From Sclerotiophoma versabilis (Eukaryota > Ascomycota > Dothideomycetes > Pleosporales > Didymellaceae), in contig JAAROD010000029.1 of assembly GCA_012274445.1 (NCBI GenBank), positions 434,001-498,000 on the forward strand: a DNA stretch of 64,000 nucleotides, given 5' to 3'. Made by a program: the position numbers and the translations under genes. Positions within the stretch are counted from its first letter, which is position 1. Each line of letters begins with the position of its first letter. Below are positions 21,798 through 33,227 of the stretch, in pieces. The notes under the pieces are model-generated. The model did no database searches. It worked only from the letters and a program-made list of their open reading frames with translations, and had not been told where the DNA came from.

Positions 21798-24044
21798 TTA
21801 CGCTCCTCTCCGCACATTCGTGCTCATGAGTGTGATTTTCTTCTTTTTCTTGCCCTTTCCACCAGCAGGCTTTTTCGCTGCTGTCGACGACTCTCCCTCC
21901 TCAGCTAATGACATAGCCTGTGCTTGCACAATCATCTCCTCCTCTTGCAACAAGTCCTTCTCCCACCCCTGTAGCCAACCATCGTCGACATCGTGGTCCA
22001 ACGGCGCGAGCACAGGTGAAGCACCTGCAACTAATGCAGTGCCCCAGACGGTACGTGGGGCAGAAGGGCTTGTAGATGGCGATGCCAAGGAAGCAAATCC
22101 CTCGCCTCGACGAGCTGGCCAGGGTGGCGACGCCGACGCATCTTCGCCATCGGTGGTAGGCTGACCGTCTGGATTGCTGGCAGACGCCAGAGGTAGAAAA
22201 TCAGCCGCAGAGAACCGCTCAGATATACTGGGTCGCTTCCTTCGTGTTGAACTAAATTCAGCGTACTCTGCCTTTTCAGCTCGCAGCCTCGCCTTCTCTT
22301 CCCGGCCCTCCTTGTCTTGATGTTTCTTTCTTCTCCTTTCAATGTCAGGCTTGAATCGTTCTAGGATCTCAGGCGCAACGGTGTCAGTCCATTCACATTC
22401 CAGGAAGTTGACCTCGCAGCCATACGGCAAATGTGCAAGGTACTTTGTACGTTTTCTCAGCTCATCATCGACAACGTGACCAGTCGAGACACGCTCAACG
22501 CGCGGCAGAATCGTGGCTGGGAATGAAGCAAAGTTCTCGAAAGCAGCCTTGAGAATGCGAATGTCGAGCGGAGACAAGTAGTAGTGCATGAGCGCTTGGT
22601 AGAAGAAGTACTCGGATGGTGTACGGCTCTGATCGTGATGTTGTCGATTGCGGATTTCGGCCAGTGTTGCTGGCACGCTTGTGCGTGATGTCTGAGAAGA
22701 CATAGACATCTTTCGCTGTTGATTGTTCTCACTGGCCGTTGGTCCGGACTCTCCGTTGATGTCCTGGCCGGAAGGAAAGAACTCGGGGGCGTCCTCGCTG
22801 AATACAATAGGCGCCCGCTTCGGTTTTGGCTCTGCTGGCTTGAGCGCAGATTCTGGCGGGTTTCCAATTCCTCGGATCTTCTCTTTCGATTCTTCAATAT
22901 TACGAATGGCCTTCTTTGCCCATTGCACATTGTCCTCGCCGAACATGACCTCATCCTCCTCGGCCTGCTGACGCAATTCGATGATCTCCTTGTCGAATTG
23001 TTCCATCATGTAATCTTCTCCACCTCGAAGAACCCGCGCATAGTCCATAACCTCGGCAGCAAAGTACCAAGGAATGTCTTCGTCTTTGCCCAGTACTTCG
23101 GCACCGTCGCGGGGCATGGCCAGCGTGCTTCCAGCTGAGCGCACCACCAGGCGAAGGACCACATCACCGCCCTCTCGAGGCGGCTCTCCCTCTTGACCTA
23201 CGTACCAGCGCACGGGTCTTGTTTCGGTCGCGTAAATGGTGTCGAAACACAGTGGACACTTCTTCGAGCGAGCCCTCTTTACAGGCTGCTGACCTTCATC
23301 CTCAGAATGCATGTAGCGTATAAGGCAAGGCAAACAGAAGATGTGCCCGCATCTGGCCATTCTCGGAGCTACTGGAGTCCCGAGGCAGATGGGACATGAC
23401 GCGTCCTGAGAGACGGACGAAGCCAGAATTTGAAGGATGTTGTTCCAGTCCAGATGTATGTCGGCGTCAACACCTTGAGCGCGATAGTCACCACGCGGAT
23501 CGACAATGAAGCGGTAGTTCGCGTGTACGTATCTAAGGTAGTGTTAGTGTCATGGGCCACCTGAAGCGCGTTCATCGCGTACCTCGCTTTGTCGGTCGCA
23601 TGGTAACCCGAGCCAACGCCCCAGGTAGGAGCGCGTCTGTAACTCCTTCCATGGCCATGGCGATCATGGTGGTGAAGGTTCTGTGGACGAGGCGGGAGGT
23701 TGAAGTTCATGAGATGTGTAATGGACGTCTGTCCCTTCCGATTGCTGTATGGACGCATGGCGAGCTGAGCAGTCAGTACTAGACACATGTACAGGGCGCG
23801 TTGCACATACAGATTCTGCAATGTCATCCTCGTCGGACTGCCGGAACTTCTTCGAGCCCTTGTTCTGCTTCTTGACTGCCTGGTTGTTCCTCGGCGTCGG
23901 GGAGTTCTTGAAGGGAAGACTACCCCGCTGTTGGCCGAAGAAACTAACAGTCGCAGAGGTGGACTGGTTCTGCGCGGGCGACTGTGGTGCAGCGGGCGCA
24001 GAAGCTTTGGAGGACGAGGCGGCCGAGGGTGGGTTCGAGGACAT
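21798..24044 (-). CDS. MAG2: RING E3 ligase of the RNF10/Mag2 family, 716 aa
   Basis: Exons: 24044-23811, 23764-23583, 23532-21798 (717 codons). The N-terminus is low-complexity, then SITHLMNFNLPPRP (the RNF10 family's NHLLNF-like block), YVHANYRFIVDPRGDY, and a C3HC4 RING: CPICLGTPVAPRMARCGHIF through KCPLCFDTI. Beyond the RING it keeps the family's EYFFYQALMHYYLSPLDIRI, KYLAHLPYGCEVNFLECEW and IERRRKKHQDKEGREEKARL blocks in order. In animals RNF10, and in yeast Mag2, monoubiquitinate 40S proteins such as uS3 in ribosome quality control; the same role here is inference. The divergent neighbour is the USP10/Ubp3-type deubiquitinase. The C-terminal tail is lysine-rich. Confidence 0.9.
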
Positions 24045-25081
24045 GATGCTACCCGCGCGAGGGGCTCACGATGACGGCAGTCCGGCGCAGTGGACCACTA
24101 CTCTGCCCCGACACGAAAACGAAAAACGGAAAGAAAGAGAGGCGGACAGCGAGGATAAGAATGTGGGAGGCGTGTGCGGCCGCTAGTTGGTTTGGGTTGT
24201 GAGCGTTTGGGTCCCCCAGAGGGATGGACTTGGAGAGTCAGAGAGGTGGCGATCGAGTGGATAGACCATGACGAGCGGCTGGACCGAATCACGTGGTTAA
24301 GCTGCTTCCGGCGCCTTCTCTCGCACGAACTTGTTCAGTACAGGTGCTATCTACGTGAGTTTGATTGTTGGCGTGTCAATGGCACTACGCTTGGCTATGC
24401 AGACTATTCGACGTGGTGCTCGAAGTCAGCCTCGAAGCTTGGAGCAAGGGTTCTGAATAGCCGGATAGATGACTTCATCGGCCTCACGGGTGTGAGAGCG
24501 GGCACCAACATGGTGGTGCTGCACGCGGTCATGGGTGCAGCAGCCTGCGTGCTGGTTCGGGCAGTGGAGTCTCCACCAGGCTCGACTGCCTGGCAACCGC
24601 ACGGTGGCGGGTGTTCGCAGCAGCTACAGACTTGCGCGTGGTGATGCGTCGGTTCTGTCCTCGAGCGGCCTCGCACGGACACTCAGCTTTGAGCCCGCAA
24701 CTCTTTGAACTTCATCACCGTTCAGCGCAACCCCCCACGACCACGCCGCCCTCCCCACCACGCATCCCCGCGTCTCCCATCCCGGGCAGTCTCGACTGCG
24801 CTCATGTCGTGCTGATACAATGACAGCGTGTCTGGCCCGCCACCCCGCTGCCCGTCTCCGCTCGCCGCAAGTCGCGCGACCCTCCGCATCCCAGCAGTAA
24901 TTCTTCGTCTGCAGCATCGCCGCCTGCGCGCCTCGCCCGCACCGACCCCGTCGCGCCGCCCATCGACCAGGCGCCTCTCGCACCCCCACGCCCGCGCGCG
25001 CTCGCCCGTTGCCTCGCAGGTTGGACGCTCGGTCGTGCTGGCCAGCGCCCGACATCGAGGCAACACCGCCGCCTGTCGCCC
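24045..25081. promoter_or_regulatory. Divergent promoter region, RNF10-like / USP10-like
   Basis: 1,037 bp between two head-to-head start codons. No intervening gene is convincing: long frames on both strands in the GC-rich right half (24,600-25,080) have strongly biased composition. The right part is C-rich and probably the deubiquitinase leader. Any shared control of the two ubiquitin genes would lie here. Confidence 0.55.
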
Positions 25082-27819
25082 ATGATGCCCGGCCACATCC
25101 CGCCCGGTGCGCCTTTCCACCAGGGCCGGAAGCAGATGGACCATCCGTACCAGTACCACTACGCCCCGCCACCGCAGACGCACTCGCCCGTCTACCACAA
25201 CCCATACGCGCCTTACCACCACCCCCAGCACTATGGCCCACCCCACGGCTACCCGCAGCAGATGCCGCACATGCAGCAGTGGAACCCATACCACCAGCCG
25301 CAGCCGCAGCCGCAGCCGCAGCCGCAGCCCCAGTACAACATGCCTCCTCGCCAGTTCCAGCCCCAGGCCTCACCCGTTGTCGTGTCCTCGCTCCCGCACA
25401 TGGCCGGCATGCCTCCCGTGAACCGTTCGCTCGGCCAGACGCCGCCCATCGTCCACTCACACACACCCCCGGCGCAGCGCATACACACTCCTCAGCCTGC
25501 CGCCTCCGTGTCCTCGCCCTCGGCCCACTCGCACGTGCACATGCACTCTCCTACCCCGCCTGCGCACACGACCATCGCTAGCCCCCCGCCTGTTGCAGAG
25601 ACAAAGCCTGTGCAGGCCGCCCCGCCGACACCACCTCAACCAACAACCTTCAAGCCCTTCTACCCGCCATTGCCGTGGCTTTCGGTTCCTGATGCAGACT
25701 TCCCCGCTCGTGCTGCAGGACGGAGAAGGAGGAAGAGGGGCCTTGTGCCAGCTCAAGAGCAAGGTCTAGCCCTACCTTCGCGCGAGCAGGACGTACAGGC
25801 CGAGGTGAAGGCTACAGAGGAGACGGGAAATGGCGAGCTCGAATCTGCAGGAGAGCCGGAGGAGTCGCAAGCTTCCACCATCGCCGTGCCCTCTGATGTT
25901 GAGGTGGATACTCCATCGACTTCTCATCCACCTTCTGAAATCGACGTCCCGTCAATCCAACAGCCTGCTGCTCAAACAACTGCTCCTGCCCAGAAGCACG
26001 CCCGCAACGCAACCAAGCCAGCTGTACCACTCATTCCCATCAAGCCCGTCAAGGCAGCGAGTGCAGCATCGACCACCCAGAAGTCGGTCAAGTCACCACC
26101 TGCTGAGAAGCATCAGCCAAAAACCGTCGACGAAGTTGCCGCGCCGGCACCGGAAGCTGTAAGCGCTGAAGAAGCCCCTAAGCCTGCGGCACCTGCAGCG
26201 CCAAAGTCGTGGGCAGAGCTGCTCAGGGCGAAGAATGCCGCAGCTGCGCCACAAGCACAGGCACAGGCACAGACGCCAGTTACTTCTAACGGCGTTGTGA
26301 ACACAAACGGACCAGTGGCACCAAAGAGCAACTCGCTCGCTGATGTCCTTGCCTCCTACTCTGTTGATGCCGAAAAGAAAGTGTCTTTCATCGAACCTCG
26401 CGGCCTTGTAAATACTGGCAATCTTTGTTACATGAACTCTGTAAGTCTTGAGCCGTCATTTTAATGTCTTGATGAACTTCTGCTGACGTTTGTTAGGTTC
26501 TTCAGGTACTTCTGTTCTGTGCGCCTTTCTATGATTTCCTGGACCAGACGGCAAAGCGCGCTGTGCATAGCTTCAAGTCTGAGACACCTCTCGTCGATGC
26601 CATGATCATGTTTCTACGGGACTTCAAGGTCATCGACTCGGCTAGTTCGGTTGAGCAGCTTCGCCTGCGTTTGAAGACTGATGAACTGGAACAGTACGGC
26701 GATCCTCTGACCCCTGAGTATGTCTACGACACCATCAGGCGCTTGCCTCGCTTCGATAACATGAAGCGCGGCTCTCAGGAAGACGCCGAGGAGTTCCTGG
26801 GTTTCCTTCTGGCCGGTTTACATGATGATTGCGCTCTTGTCATCAAGAAGGGCAGGGCGGTTGACGCCCAGAATGGTGCATCATCAAAGACCGAGCGCTC
26901 CAACTCCGCAGATGGTGAATGGCTTGAAGTTACGGCGAAGCAGAAGACATCAGTCACCCAATCCTCCGGTGCCGTGGAGATCGAGACACCTATCACAAAG
27001 ATCTTCGATGGTAAGCTCCGCTCTGAATACAGGAAGGCTGGCCAAAAGCCTTCAGTGACTTTCGAACCCTACCAGCCTCTGCAGCTAGACATTGGCGAAC
27101 CACACATCAACAATATTTCAGACGCACTGAAGAATTTGACTCGTCTGGAGACTTTGGATAGCGCTGTCAGCGGCACTCGTGCCTCTACAAAGCAGGTGCA
27201 TATCGAGACTCTACCGCCAGTTCTTATCCTCCACTTGAAACGCTTTCACTACGACGAAAAGGGTCCACAGAAGATCTGGAAGAAGATCGGTTACCCTCTT
27301 GAATTGGAGATTCCGAAAGAAGTCTTTCCCCAGCATAAGCGGGGAGGCTACCAAGCGCAGGGCGGTTTCCCAAAGTACAGACTTACAGGAGTCGTCTATC
27401 ATCACGGCAAGAACGCCAGTGGAGGTCACTACACGGTCGATCTTCGCCGACAAGAAGGCAGGGAATGGATTCGTATGGACGATACCGTCATTCGTCGGAT
27501 CCGCGCTGCAGATGTCGCTGAGGGTGGTGCCGAGGAAGACCCCAAGTTTCTGGCCGCCGCCCTTGAGCAGCACAAGAGCGATGCTGGAAAGAGCAAGAAT
27601 TTCTTTGCTCAGATTGACATTGATGAGGATGCCTCTGACAAGGGGGGCTGGAACCAGGTCAATGGCACAGACAAGAAGGACAACACGAAGAAGTGGGCTG
27701 GTGTTGTGAACGGCACAGCGACGCCCAACTCGGCTGGAAAGAGGACTCCACTTCCAAAGGAGAACGTGAGAGACAACAAGGTGGCATACATCCTATTCTA
27801 CGAACGCATCGAGTCATGA
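25082..27819 (+). CDS. UBP3: Ubiquitin-specific protease of the USP10/Ubp3 family, 893 aa
   Basis: Exons: 25082-26440 and 26497-27819, joined in phase 0 (894 codons). Residues 1-440 are disordered, rich in P, Q, H and A, with a (QP)n run. The catalytic domain begins FIEPRGLVNTGNLCYMNSVL, with the catalytic Cys in NTGNLCYMN split from VLQVLL by the intron. It continues with SQEDAEEFLGFLLAGLHDD and ITKIFDGKLRSEY, then PPVLILHLKRFHYDEKGPQK, and the His box YHHGKNASGGHYTVDLRR; it ends VAYILFYERIES. The order matches USP10 closely, including the insert GEWLEVTAKQKTSVTQ. USP10/Ubp3 work with G3BP/Bre5 on COPII components, p53 (animals) and 40S ribosomal proteins. The start is the first of two adjacent ATGs. 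Confidence 0.95.
25295..25330 (+). repeat. CAGCCG hexanucleotide run in UBP3 coding sequence
   Basis: Five perfect CAGCCG units followed by CAGCCC, encoding a Gln-Pro alternation in the disordered N-terminus of the deubiquitinase. Probably length-variable among strains. Confidence 0.85.
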
Positions 27820-28182
27820 AGTGGCGGACTCGAGCAGGAACAGGCAGGGCGTATGCTCATGATTTATCACGACCAAAAGTCATTAGCAGCATTGCGAACA
27901 TGGCATGGAAAAGCATATCCACAAGCGCAGAGCCGTGGATGAGCGTTCATCGGCACCGTTTGTTGGTGCACAAAAGAAGAGAAAGAGCATTTAGGAGATC
28001 AAAGATACCCTTATAGGGCGTCAGATATAGGAAGAAAGACGATGTATAGTTCACATCAGTTCCCTGCCGTCGTGATATTTTTGTCTGTGCGTTGTTGCCC
28101 CTCCACCCCACCTTCCGCGAACATCGAGCTCTCGCAGTTCAACAGCATTGCCAATCACGACAACAAGCAATTGACACGCACA
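27820..28182. other. Intergenic, UBP3 to dienelactone hydrolase
   Basis: 363 bp, both neighbours on plus. Holds the UBP3 3' UTR and the hydrolase promoter. Nothing else seen. Confidence 0.5.
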
Positions 28183-29339
28183 ATGCTCATTACAGAAACA
28201 CACAAAGATGTGCCCACTCAGGCGGGTGGAGACATGAGTGCGTAGCAAACTGGATGCTCTCCCTTCGCGACTGAAGCTCACGCTTGCTTAGGGGTCTTCA
28301 TCTTTCACCCAACCATTGCCAATTACCCCAAGGCAAAGTTCCCTGGTGTTGTCGTGTTTTCAGAGATCTATCAAGGTGAGTGATAACTCGATCAACCAAC
28401 TGTCCTTCATTGATTACTGCTTGACCTGACAACTACCTTCACCGTCTGTCATTTCTGATGCGAATCGCGTGCATCCCCATATATATCATATTATTACTAC
28501 TTCTCATCTTACATTGACCAGTGACTGGTCCTGTGGCGCGCTTTGCACGTCAAATTGCATCTCAAGGCTACATCGTCGCCGCCCCATCCTCCTACCATGA
28601 GTTCACAGGCCCAGAGCCCTTAGCCTATGACGGCCCCGGCACCGACGCAGGCAATGAGTGGAAGATCACCAAGAAGGTCTCGGCCTACGATGAGGACGCC
28701 AAGCTATCTGTCGATATCCTGCTTGACTTGCCAACGTGCAATGGCAGAATTGGCACTACTGGTACGTCACCCTGACCTCCTTTATCTGCCCTGCACACAG
28801 GCTTGTAGGGCAAGGCTGAGACTAGGATAGGGATGTGCCTTGGTGGTCACCTCGCCTACCGCTGTGCTCTTGACCCGCGCGTCGTCTCAGCGATATGCTA
28901 TTTCGCAACCGACATCCATAGCGCGACGCTCGGCGCGGGGAAGAATGACGACTCGCTCAAACGTGCGAATGACATCAAGGGTGAGCTCGTTATGATCTTT
29001 GGGAAGATGGATAACCATGTGCCGCCTGAGGGTAGGGATTTGATCCGCAAGACATTGCACGAGGCGGGTGTCACTTTCAGCTTTTATGAACCGGCTTGGG
29101 CGCAACGTAAGTCACCTTTTGATGCTGTACAAGGGGAGATTTTGGCATGGGTAGAACTGAGAAACGGGCGCTGATTATGTGTAGATGCTTTCATTCGCGA
29201 TGAACTCAGCAAAGGGCGGTATGATGCAGCGCTCTCTGGCATTTGCTTCGAAATGCTGAAGGAGCTGTTTAACCGCACGCTGCGTTCTGATCTTGGTCCA
29301 AGGAGTGGTGGGGATGTTGAGATCGAGGATATCTGTTAG
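28183..29339 (+). CDS. Dienelactone hydrolase family protein, 269 aa
   Basis: Alpha/beta hydrolase of the DLH family (carboxymethylenebutenolidase type). Five exons: 28183-28237, 28292-28375, 28522-28761, 28831-29106, 29185-29339 (270 codons), all junctions in phase 1. Family marks: GVVVFSEIYQ then VTGPVARFARQIASQGYIV, the nucleophile elbow TTGMCLGGHLAY with a Cys nucleophile (created at the third intron), MIFGKMDNHVPPEGRD for the acid, and the catalytic His in QHAFIRDELSKGRYDAA (created at the fourth intron). In bacteria the family opens dienelactones in aromatic degradation; in fungi the substrates are mostly unknown. There is no signal peptide, so it is probably cytosolic. Confidence 0.93.
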
Positions 29340-31118
29340 AACGTGGTGGAGGAGACAGACCCCACGGCACATATACATACCTGATTCCAGTGTTCAACAT
29401 TTCACAAGACGCGGCAAACGTGATGACCAAGCACCTGAAGCAAACAAAAAGCGCAATGGTCAGGCTGTATTCATGACATTTGTTTTCAGCCAACGTAATA
29501 GGTGCACATCGGTCTGCTGTTGGACCACCTGGGCATCGTCAGTGTATATCCGGCTATGGAGCAATCGACGACTTTCTCTGCAATGGAGTGCGGCGCGACC
29601 TCGAAGACCAGATCGGCCAGATGAGCCTCTCCGCCACTATTCAATACGCGGTGCACAGCTCAATAGTGGCCAGGTACCCGACTATGGTAATATGAATCTA
29701 GAGAATCTGCAAGCTGAGATGTAGCGATGCAACTCTGTGTGACAAAGATACCGCTAACGAGTCTTCTACGTCGATTTCTTGAAGCGCCTCGACCGAACAG
29801 ATCGAAAGGTTTATGAGCAGTGGAGATGGAACCAATTTTCCGACTCCGCGATTGACCTGCATCTCGAACTTACAACTTGCAGACAGTAGGGACGACTACC
29901 AGTGCCGCAGAGACAAGGGGTTGCTACGAGAGCGGGAGAATCTCATTCTTTGGCGTGCTTGTCAGTGATACATACCGCACAGATTCTCTTGACTTGCCCG
30001 TCCAGATCAGACATATAATCTATCAGTTCACTATGAATTGACACATGGCACCTCCGGTACAGATGAACCTTTACCACAGTCTTGCCTGCGATCTATTACT
30101 GTAGGTACTGTAGGCATGGAACTCCAGCACTGCTGCAAAACAAACACACTGCACATTGTACATGCTAGGCGCGATGAGCAAGTCAGTGCCCCATGATATG
30201 CTAAACTTCATCTACTCGTCAGTTTGCTCGAGATTCTATGCATAGTATGCTGAGAAATTGCGTTACTTCGAATTACTTGGGGAAATGCTCAACAGTGCTG
30301 GCATGAAGGGTATGGTAACACTTCGCAAGCTTCAGATTGATGCGTATTTAAGAGCGCAAAGTCCTCCCGAGAAATCAGTCGCAGCACAAGCATCGCTCTG
30401 AGCTTTCTTTCCACTGCTCTTCCAGTGCTAATACCCCACCCCTTCAACACAAACTTAAGCGACTCCCACATTCTCCAGCCTAGAGGCGGACACAAAGGTA
30501 CTACGCGCATACTTTGTCGACGAGCAAGCTCTGCACACTCCCAAACTGAACCAACTCGCCAAAATTCTCTCCCAGTTCTCCAAACTCGACAAAGCACGCC
30601 TAGAAACGCGGTCTTGTCATCGCTTCTACTATTACAAAGTTCCCGCGCGTACAGACGACGACACGTTGGTGCAGTTCCCCTCCTCCAACTAGTTTTCGCC
30701 AAGTCGTACTTTGAATGCAGATTCTAGAGCGCCCTTTCAAGCTAGCGATGTGTATGCTTCAGAGCCATCAGAGTTCTGCGGGTTTGCAGATGTAATCGTA
30801 AAGACTAAGACGCTTAATACGCGCTTGTTGGGCGTGTGGGAGGAAGCGCTGGGTCTTGGGGAATGGACGTGTGGACACTTTTCTTGGTGAGCTTGTCGAT
30901 GGAGGGTCACCTGGAGAGGTCGATTTCTGGTGAAGGAACTCGTAAGAATCAGAGCTAGACTGGACCATGGGTAGAGGTATGATTCAAGTACGAATATGCT
31001 ATTCAGGTAGGTTATGTTGTCTTTCAGTTGATTTCCCCAACGGTAGTCCTCAAGTTATACATGACACATGGTCTGCTGATATTGTTCATGTATTGCTATG
31101 AAGCAGAAAGGAGGGTTT
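29340..31118. other. Gene-poor stretch with decayed coding sequence
   Basis: 1.78 kb without an intact gene. Three pieces look coding-like but do not join: a frame at 29482-29697 (ANVIGAHRSAVGPPGHRQ... AIDDFLCNGVRRDLEDQIG), a frame at 29758-29889 (VFYVDFLKRLDRTDRKVYEQ), and the frame at 30459-30890 listed separately. I could not find splice sites that connect them in phase. This may be the remains of one or two lost genes, or a gene too divergent for me to assemble. Confidence 0.4.
30459..30890 (+). pseudogene. Possible pseudogene: 144-codon frame with one internal stop
   Basis: One reading frame stays open for 144 codons except for a single TAG at 30690-30692. Before it the frame reads LEADTKVLRAYFVDEQALHT and KLNQLAKILSQFSKLDKARL; after it, ASEPSEFCGFADVIVKTKTL and GVWEEALGLGEWTCGHFSW, then TGA. 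The composition on both sides is protein-like, with amphipathic spacing, and the frame does not shift. There is no ATG near the left end, so an upstream exon is missing or lost. I do not recognise the family. A short intron removing the stop is not plausible (the only GT..AG pair is 24 nt). It could be decay, a sequencing error, or readthrough. Confidence 0.35.
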
Positions 31119-31900
31119 CTACTGCTGTGCCTTTCGTATACTCTTCCTTGTCCGCCCGATCTCCCTCTCCAGCGCTCGCAACTCCCCCGTGACTGTTGCT
31201 AACCCCACCACTGGGCCATCAATGGCTTCTCTGAAAGATGCCTGCGCAGAGCGAAGTGCGGGCGGGACAAGGATGCCAAACATGCGGATCGGATCTACGA
31301 CCACCGCTCTCGCCGTATCTTTGCTTTCCTTAGCATCAGTATTAGTGTCTTCCGCAGGCTTGTCTGGCGGACATTCCGCTTCTTCAGGTGCTGCTCTGCA
31401 TTCTTCAGTCTTCTTGTTTTGCTCTTTCTCCCCTGCTTGACTGTCATTTTCTGGCTTAGAGGATGTGCTTGGAGGAGCTGTTGAAGTAGCAGAGAAACGC
31501 AGCTGGCACACTTCATCTTCAGTCACCACACTGATGTCGTTAGATGCCGTAAAAATTAACCTAATGATGAGAGGCTCACATTTTTCGTGTTGCTTGGACA
31601 CGTTCATCATAGCTGTCTTGTCCGTAGTGCATGCCAGACCGGTTGTGGAAGTTTGCTTGTGCTAGAGAGAAGAAACCCTGCTTTCAATCAATAACAATCT
31701 CAGTTATAAGCTCATGTTGTACGTACGGAAGATAGCTGTCTTGATAATTTCTGCATGAGTTTCTCGTACTCATCGAGAGTGTAGAGGTACTGCTCTAGCA
31801 AAGCGTCGAGGCGCGCGATGAGCGCATCCTTGTCAACATCAGGAGAATGTGCGACGCCAGGGACAGCCTCAGCTGGGAGTGGAGCTTGCGCTTCTGCCAT
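31119..31900 (-). CDS. VMA22: V-ATPase assembly factor Vma22 (CCDC115 homologue), 237 aa
   Basis: ER-resident factor needed to assemble the V0 sector of the vacuolar H+-ATPase. Exons: 31900-31727, 31677-31580, 31560-31119 (238 codons). The N-terminal helix (IARLDALLEQYLYTLDEYEK, LMQKLSRQLSS) joins to GFFSLAQANFHNRSGMHYGQ and DSYDERVQATRKM, the family's most conserved part. A charged low-complexity stretch follows, and the C-terminal block is DPIRMFGILVPPALRSAQAS ... ELRALEREIGRTRKSIRK. Intron 2 is very short (19 nt, 31561-31579); this is unusual, so that junction deserves checking: the donor or acceptor may differ, although the frame and the family both run through it. Divergent from SHY1 over 191 bp. 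Confidence 0.82.
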
Positions 31901-32091
31901 AGCAGACCACACCGAATGTATGTCAAGTCAAAGAGCCAACTACCAGGATGCAGGTCGATTGATACGTCGATGCGGCTCGAACTCCCGCGGCCGCCTTGCC
32001 CGATCCGGCATTAGCGCCATCTCCATCTTAGAAGTCATGAGCTCTCCGCCATCACTTCCACATCTACCGCGCAACCGCGCGAACCACCACC
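31901..32091. promoter_or_regulatory. Short divergent promoter, VMA22 / SHY1
   Basis: 191 bp between opposite start codons, so the two genes must share or overlap promoters. Confidence 0.6.
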
Positions 32092-33198
32092 ATGTCGAAA
32101 CCACACCCTCTCCTGCATCTCTTCAGACAGTACTCCACACAAACCTCCGCCTTTGCTCGAGCGAACAGATCCGCCACTCGCCCACAATGCCTCCGCACAC
32201 CCACCCTTCGCAGACAACCGAACATGGTCTTCTTCGCGCAGAGGCGGTATGCCCACGGCCCGGACGGACTCGACCCAAACTTCGTCTCGATCCTGGACCG
32301 ACCGGCAAAAATGGCACGCGTAGGCAAACAGCACGGGCCGGGGCTGATCATACTGGCGATAATCCCCGTGACGGCCTTCATACTCGGGTGCTGGCAAGTG
32401 CAGCGTCTGGGGTGGAAGACAGAGCTGATCGCGCGGTTCGAAGACCGACTCACATTCCCGCCGCTGGAGCTGCCGCTGCGCATCGACGAGAGCATGGTCC
32501 AAGACTTTGACTACCGCAGAGTGTATGCGCGCGGTGTGCTGCGCCACGACCAGGAGATGCTGATCGGGCCCCGGCTGCAGGATGGCGAGGATGGTTATAC
32601 GGTCGTGACACCGCTGGAGCGCTTCGATGAGCGCGGCAACAGCCATAAGATCCTGTGCTGTCGCGGGTGGATCAAGAAAGACGCCGCGAAGCAGTGGTTC
32701 CGAAAGAAGAACGGGGCCCTGCCCGAGGGCGAGGTTGCCATCGAGGGACTGCTGCGGGTCCCGCCCAAGGGAAATATGTTTACGCCCAAGAACCAGCCGG
32801 AGAACGGGAAGTGGTTTTTCCCCAGCGTCGAGGAGATGGCTGAGTGGACGGGGAGTCAGAAGGTGTGGATTGAGGAGACCATGAGTGAGTGCTTGATTTC
32901 TGTGTGTAACTTTGGAGGGGCTGGCTAATTGTTATGGCAGCGCCGGATCTGCTCACGAATTACGAGCGCGAGCCTAAGGGCATACCGATTGGACGGGCGC
33001 CGACGGTGAATTTGAGGAATAACCACACGCAGTATATCTTCACATGGTAAGCCTCTGCTCCCTCTCAGTCAATGCTTCCTTGCTAACATTTGCAGGTACG
33101 CGCTGAGCTTCGCCACATCCATCATGTTCTGGATGGTCGTCAAGAAGCCGTTATCAGGCACACAAAGGCGGGTGCGTCACAGCTCAGAGTGGTCATAA
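32092..33198 (+). CDS. SHY1: SURF1/Shy1, cytochrome c oxidase assembly factor, 333 aa
   Basis: Inner mitochondrial membrane protein for complex IV (Cox1/heme a) assembly. Exons: 32092-32884, 32941-33046, 33096-33198 (334 codons). The N-terminal leader is rich in R and S (a presequence). The first TM segment is LIILAIIPVTAFILGCWQVQ, and the conserved GCWQVQRLGWKTELI follows directly. The central part has PRLQDGEDGYTVVTPLER and RGWIKKDAAKQW; the C-terminal TM is YALSFATSIMFWMVV. The sequence NNHTQYIFTWYALS is restored across intron 2. Two TM helices at the ends with an intermembrane-space domain between them is the family topology. Confidence 0.95.
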
Positions 33199-33227
33199 GA
33201 CCATAACCCTGCACTTATTGCCACACT

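Noticed and set aside
24624..25466. 280-codon minus-strand frame opposite the UBP3 start
   Set aside because: GC-rich, dominated by A, G and R, with no domain; it is antisense to the disordered N-terminus and leader of the deubiquitinase.
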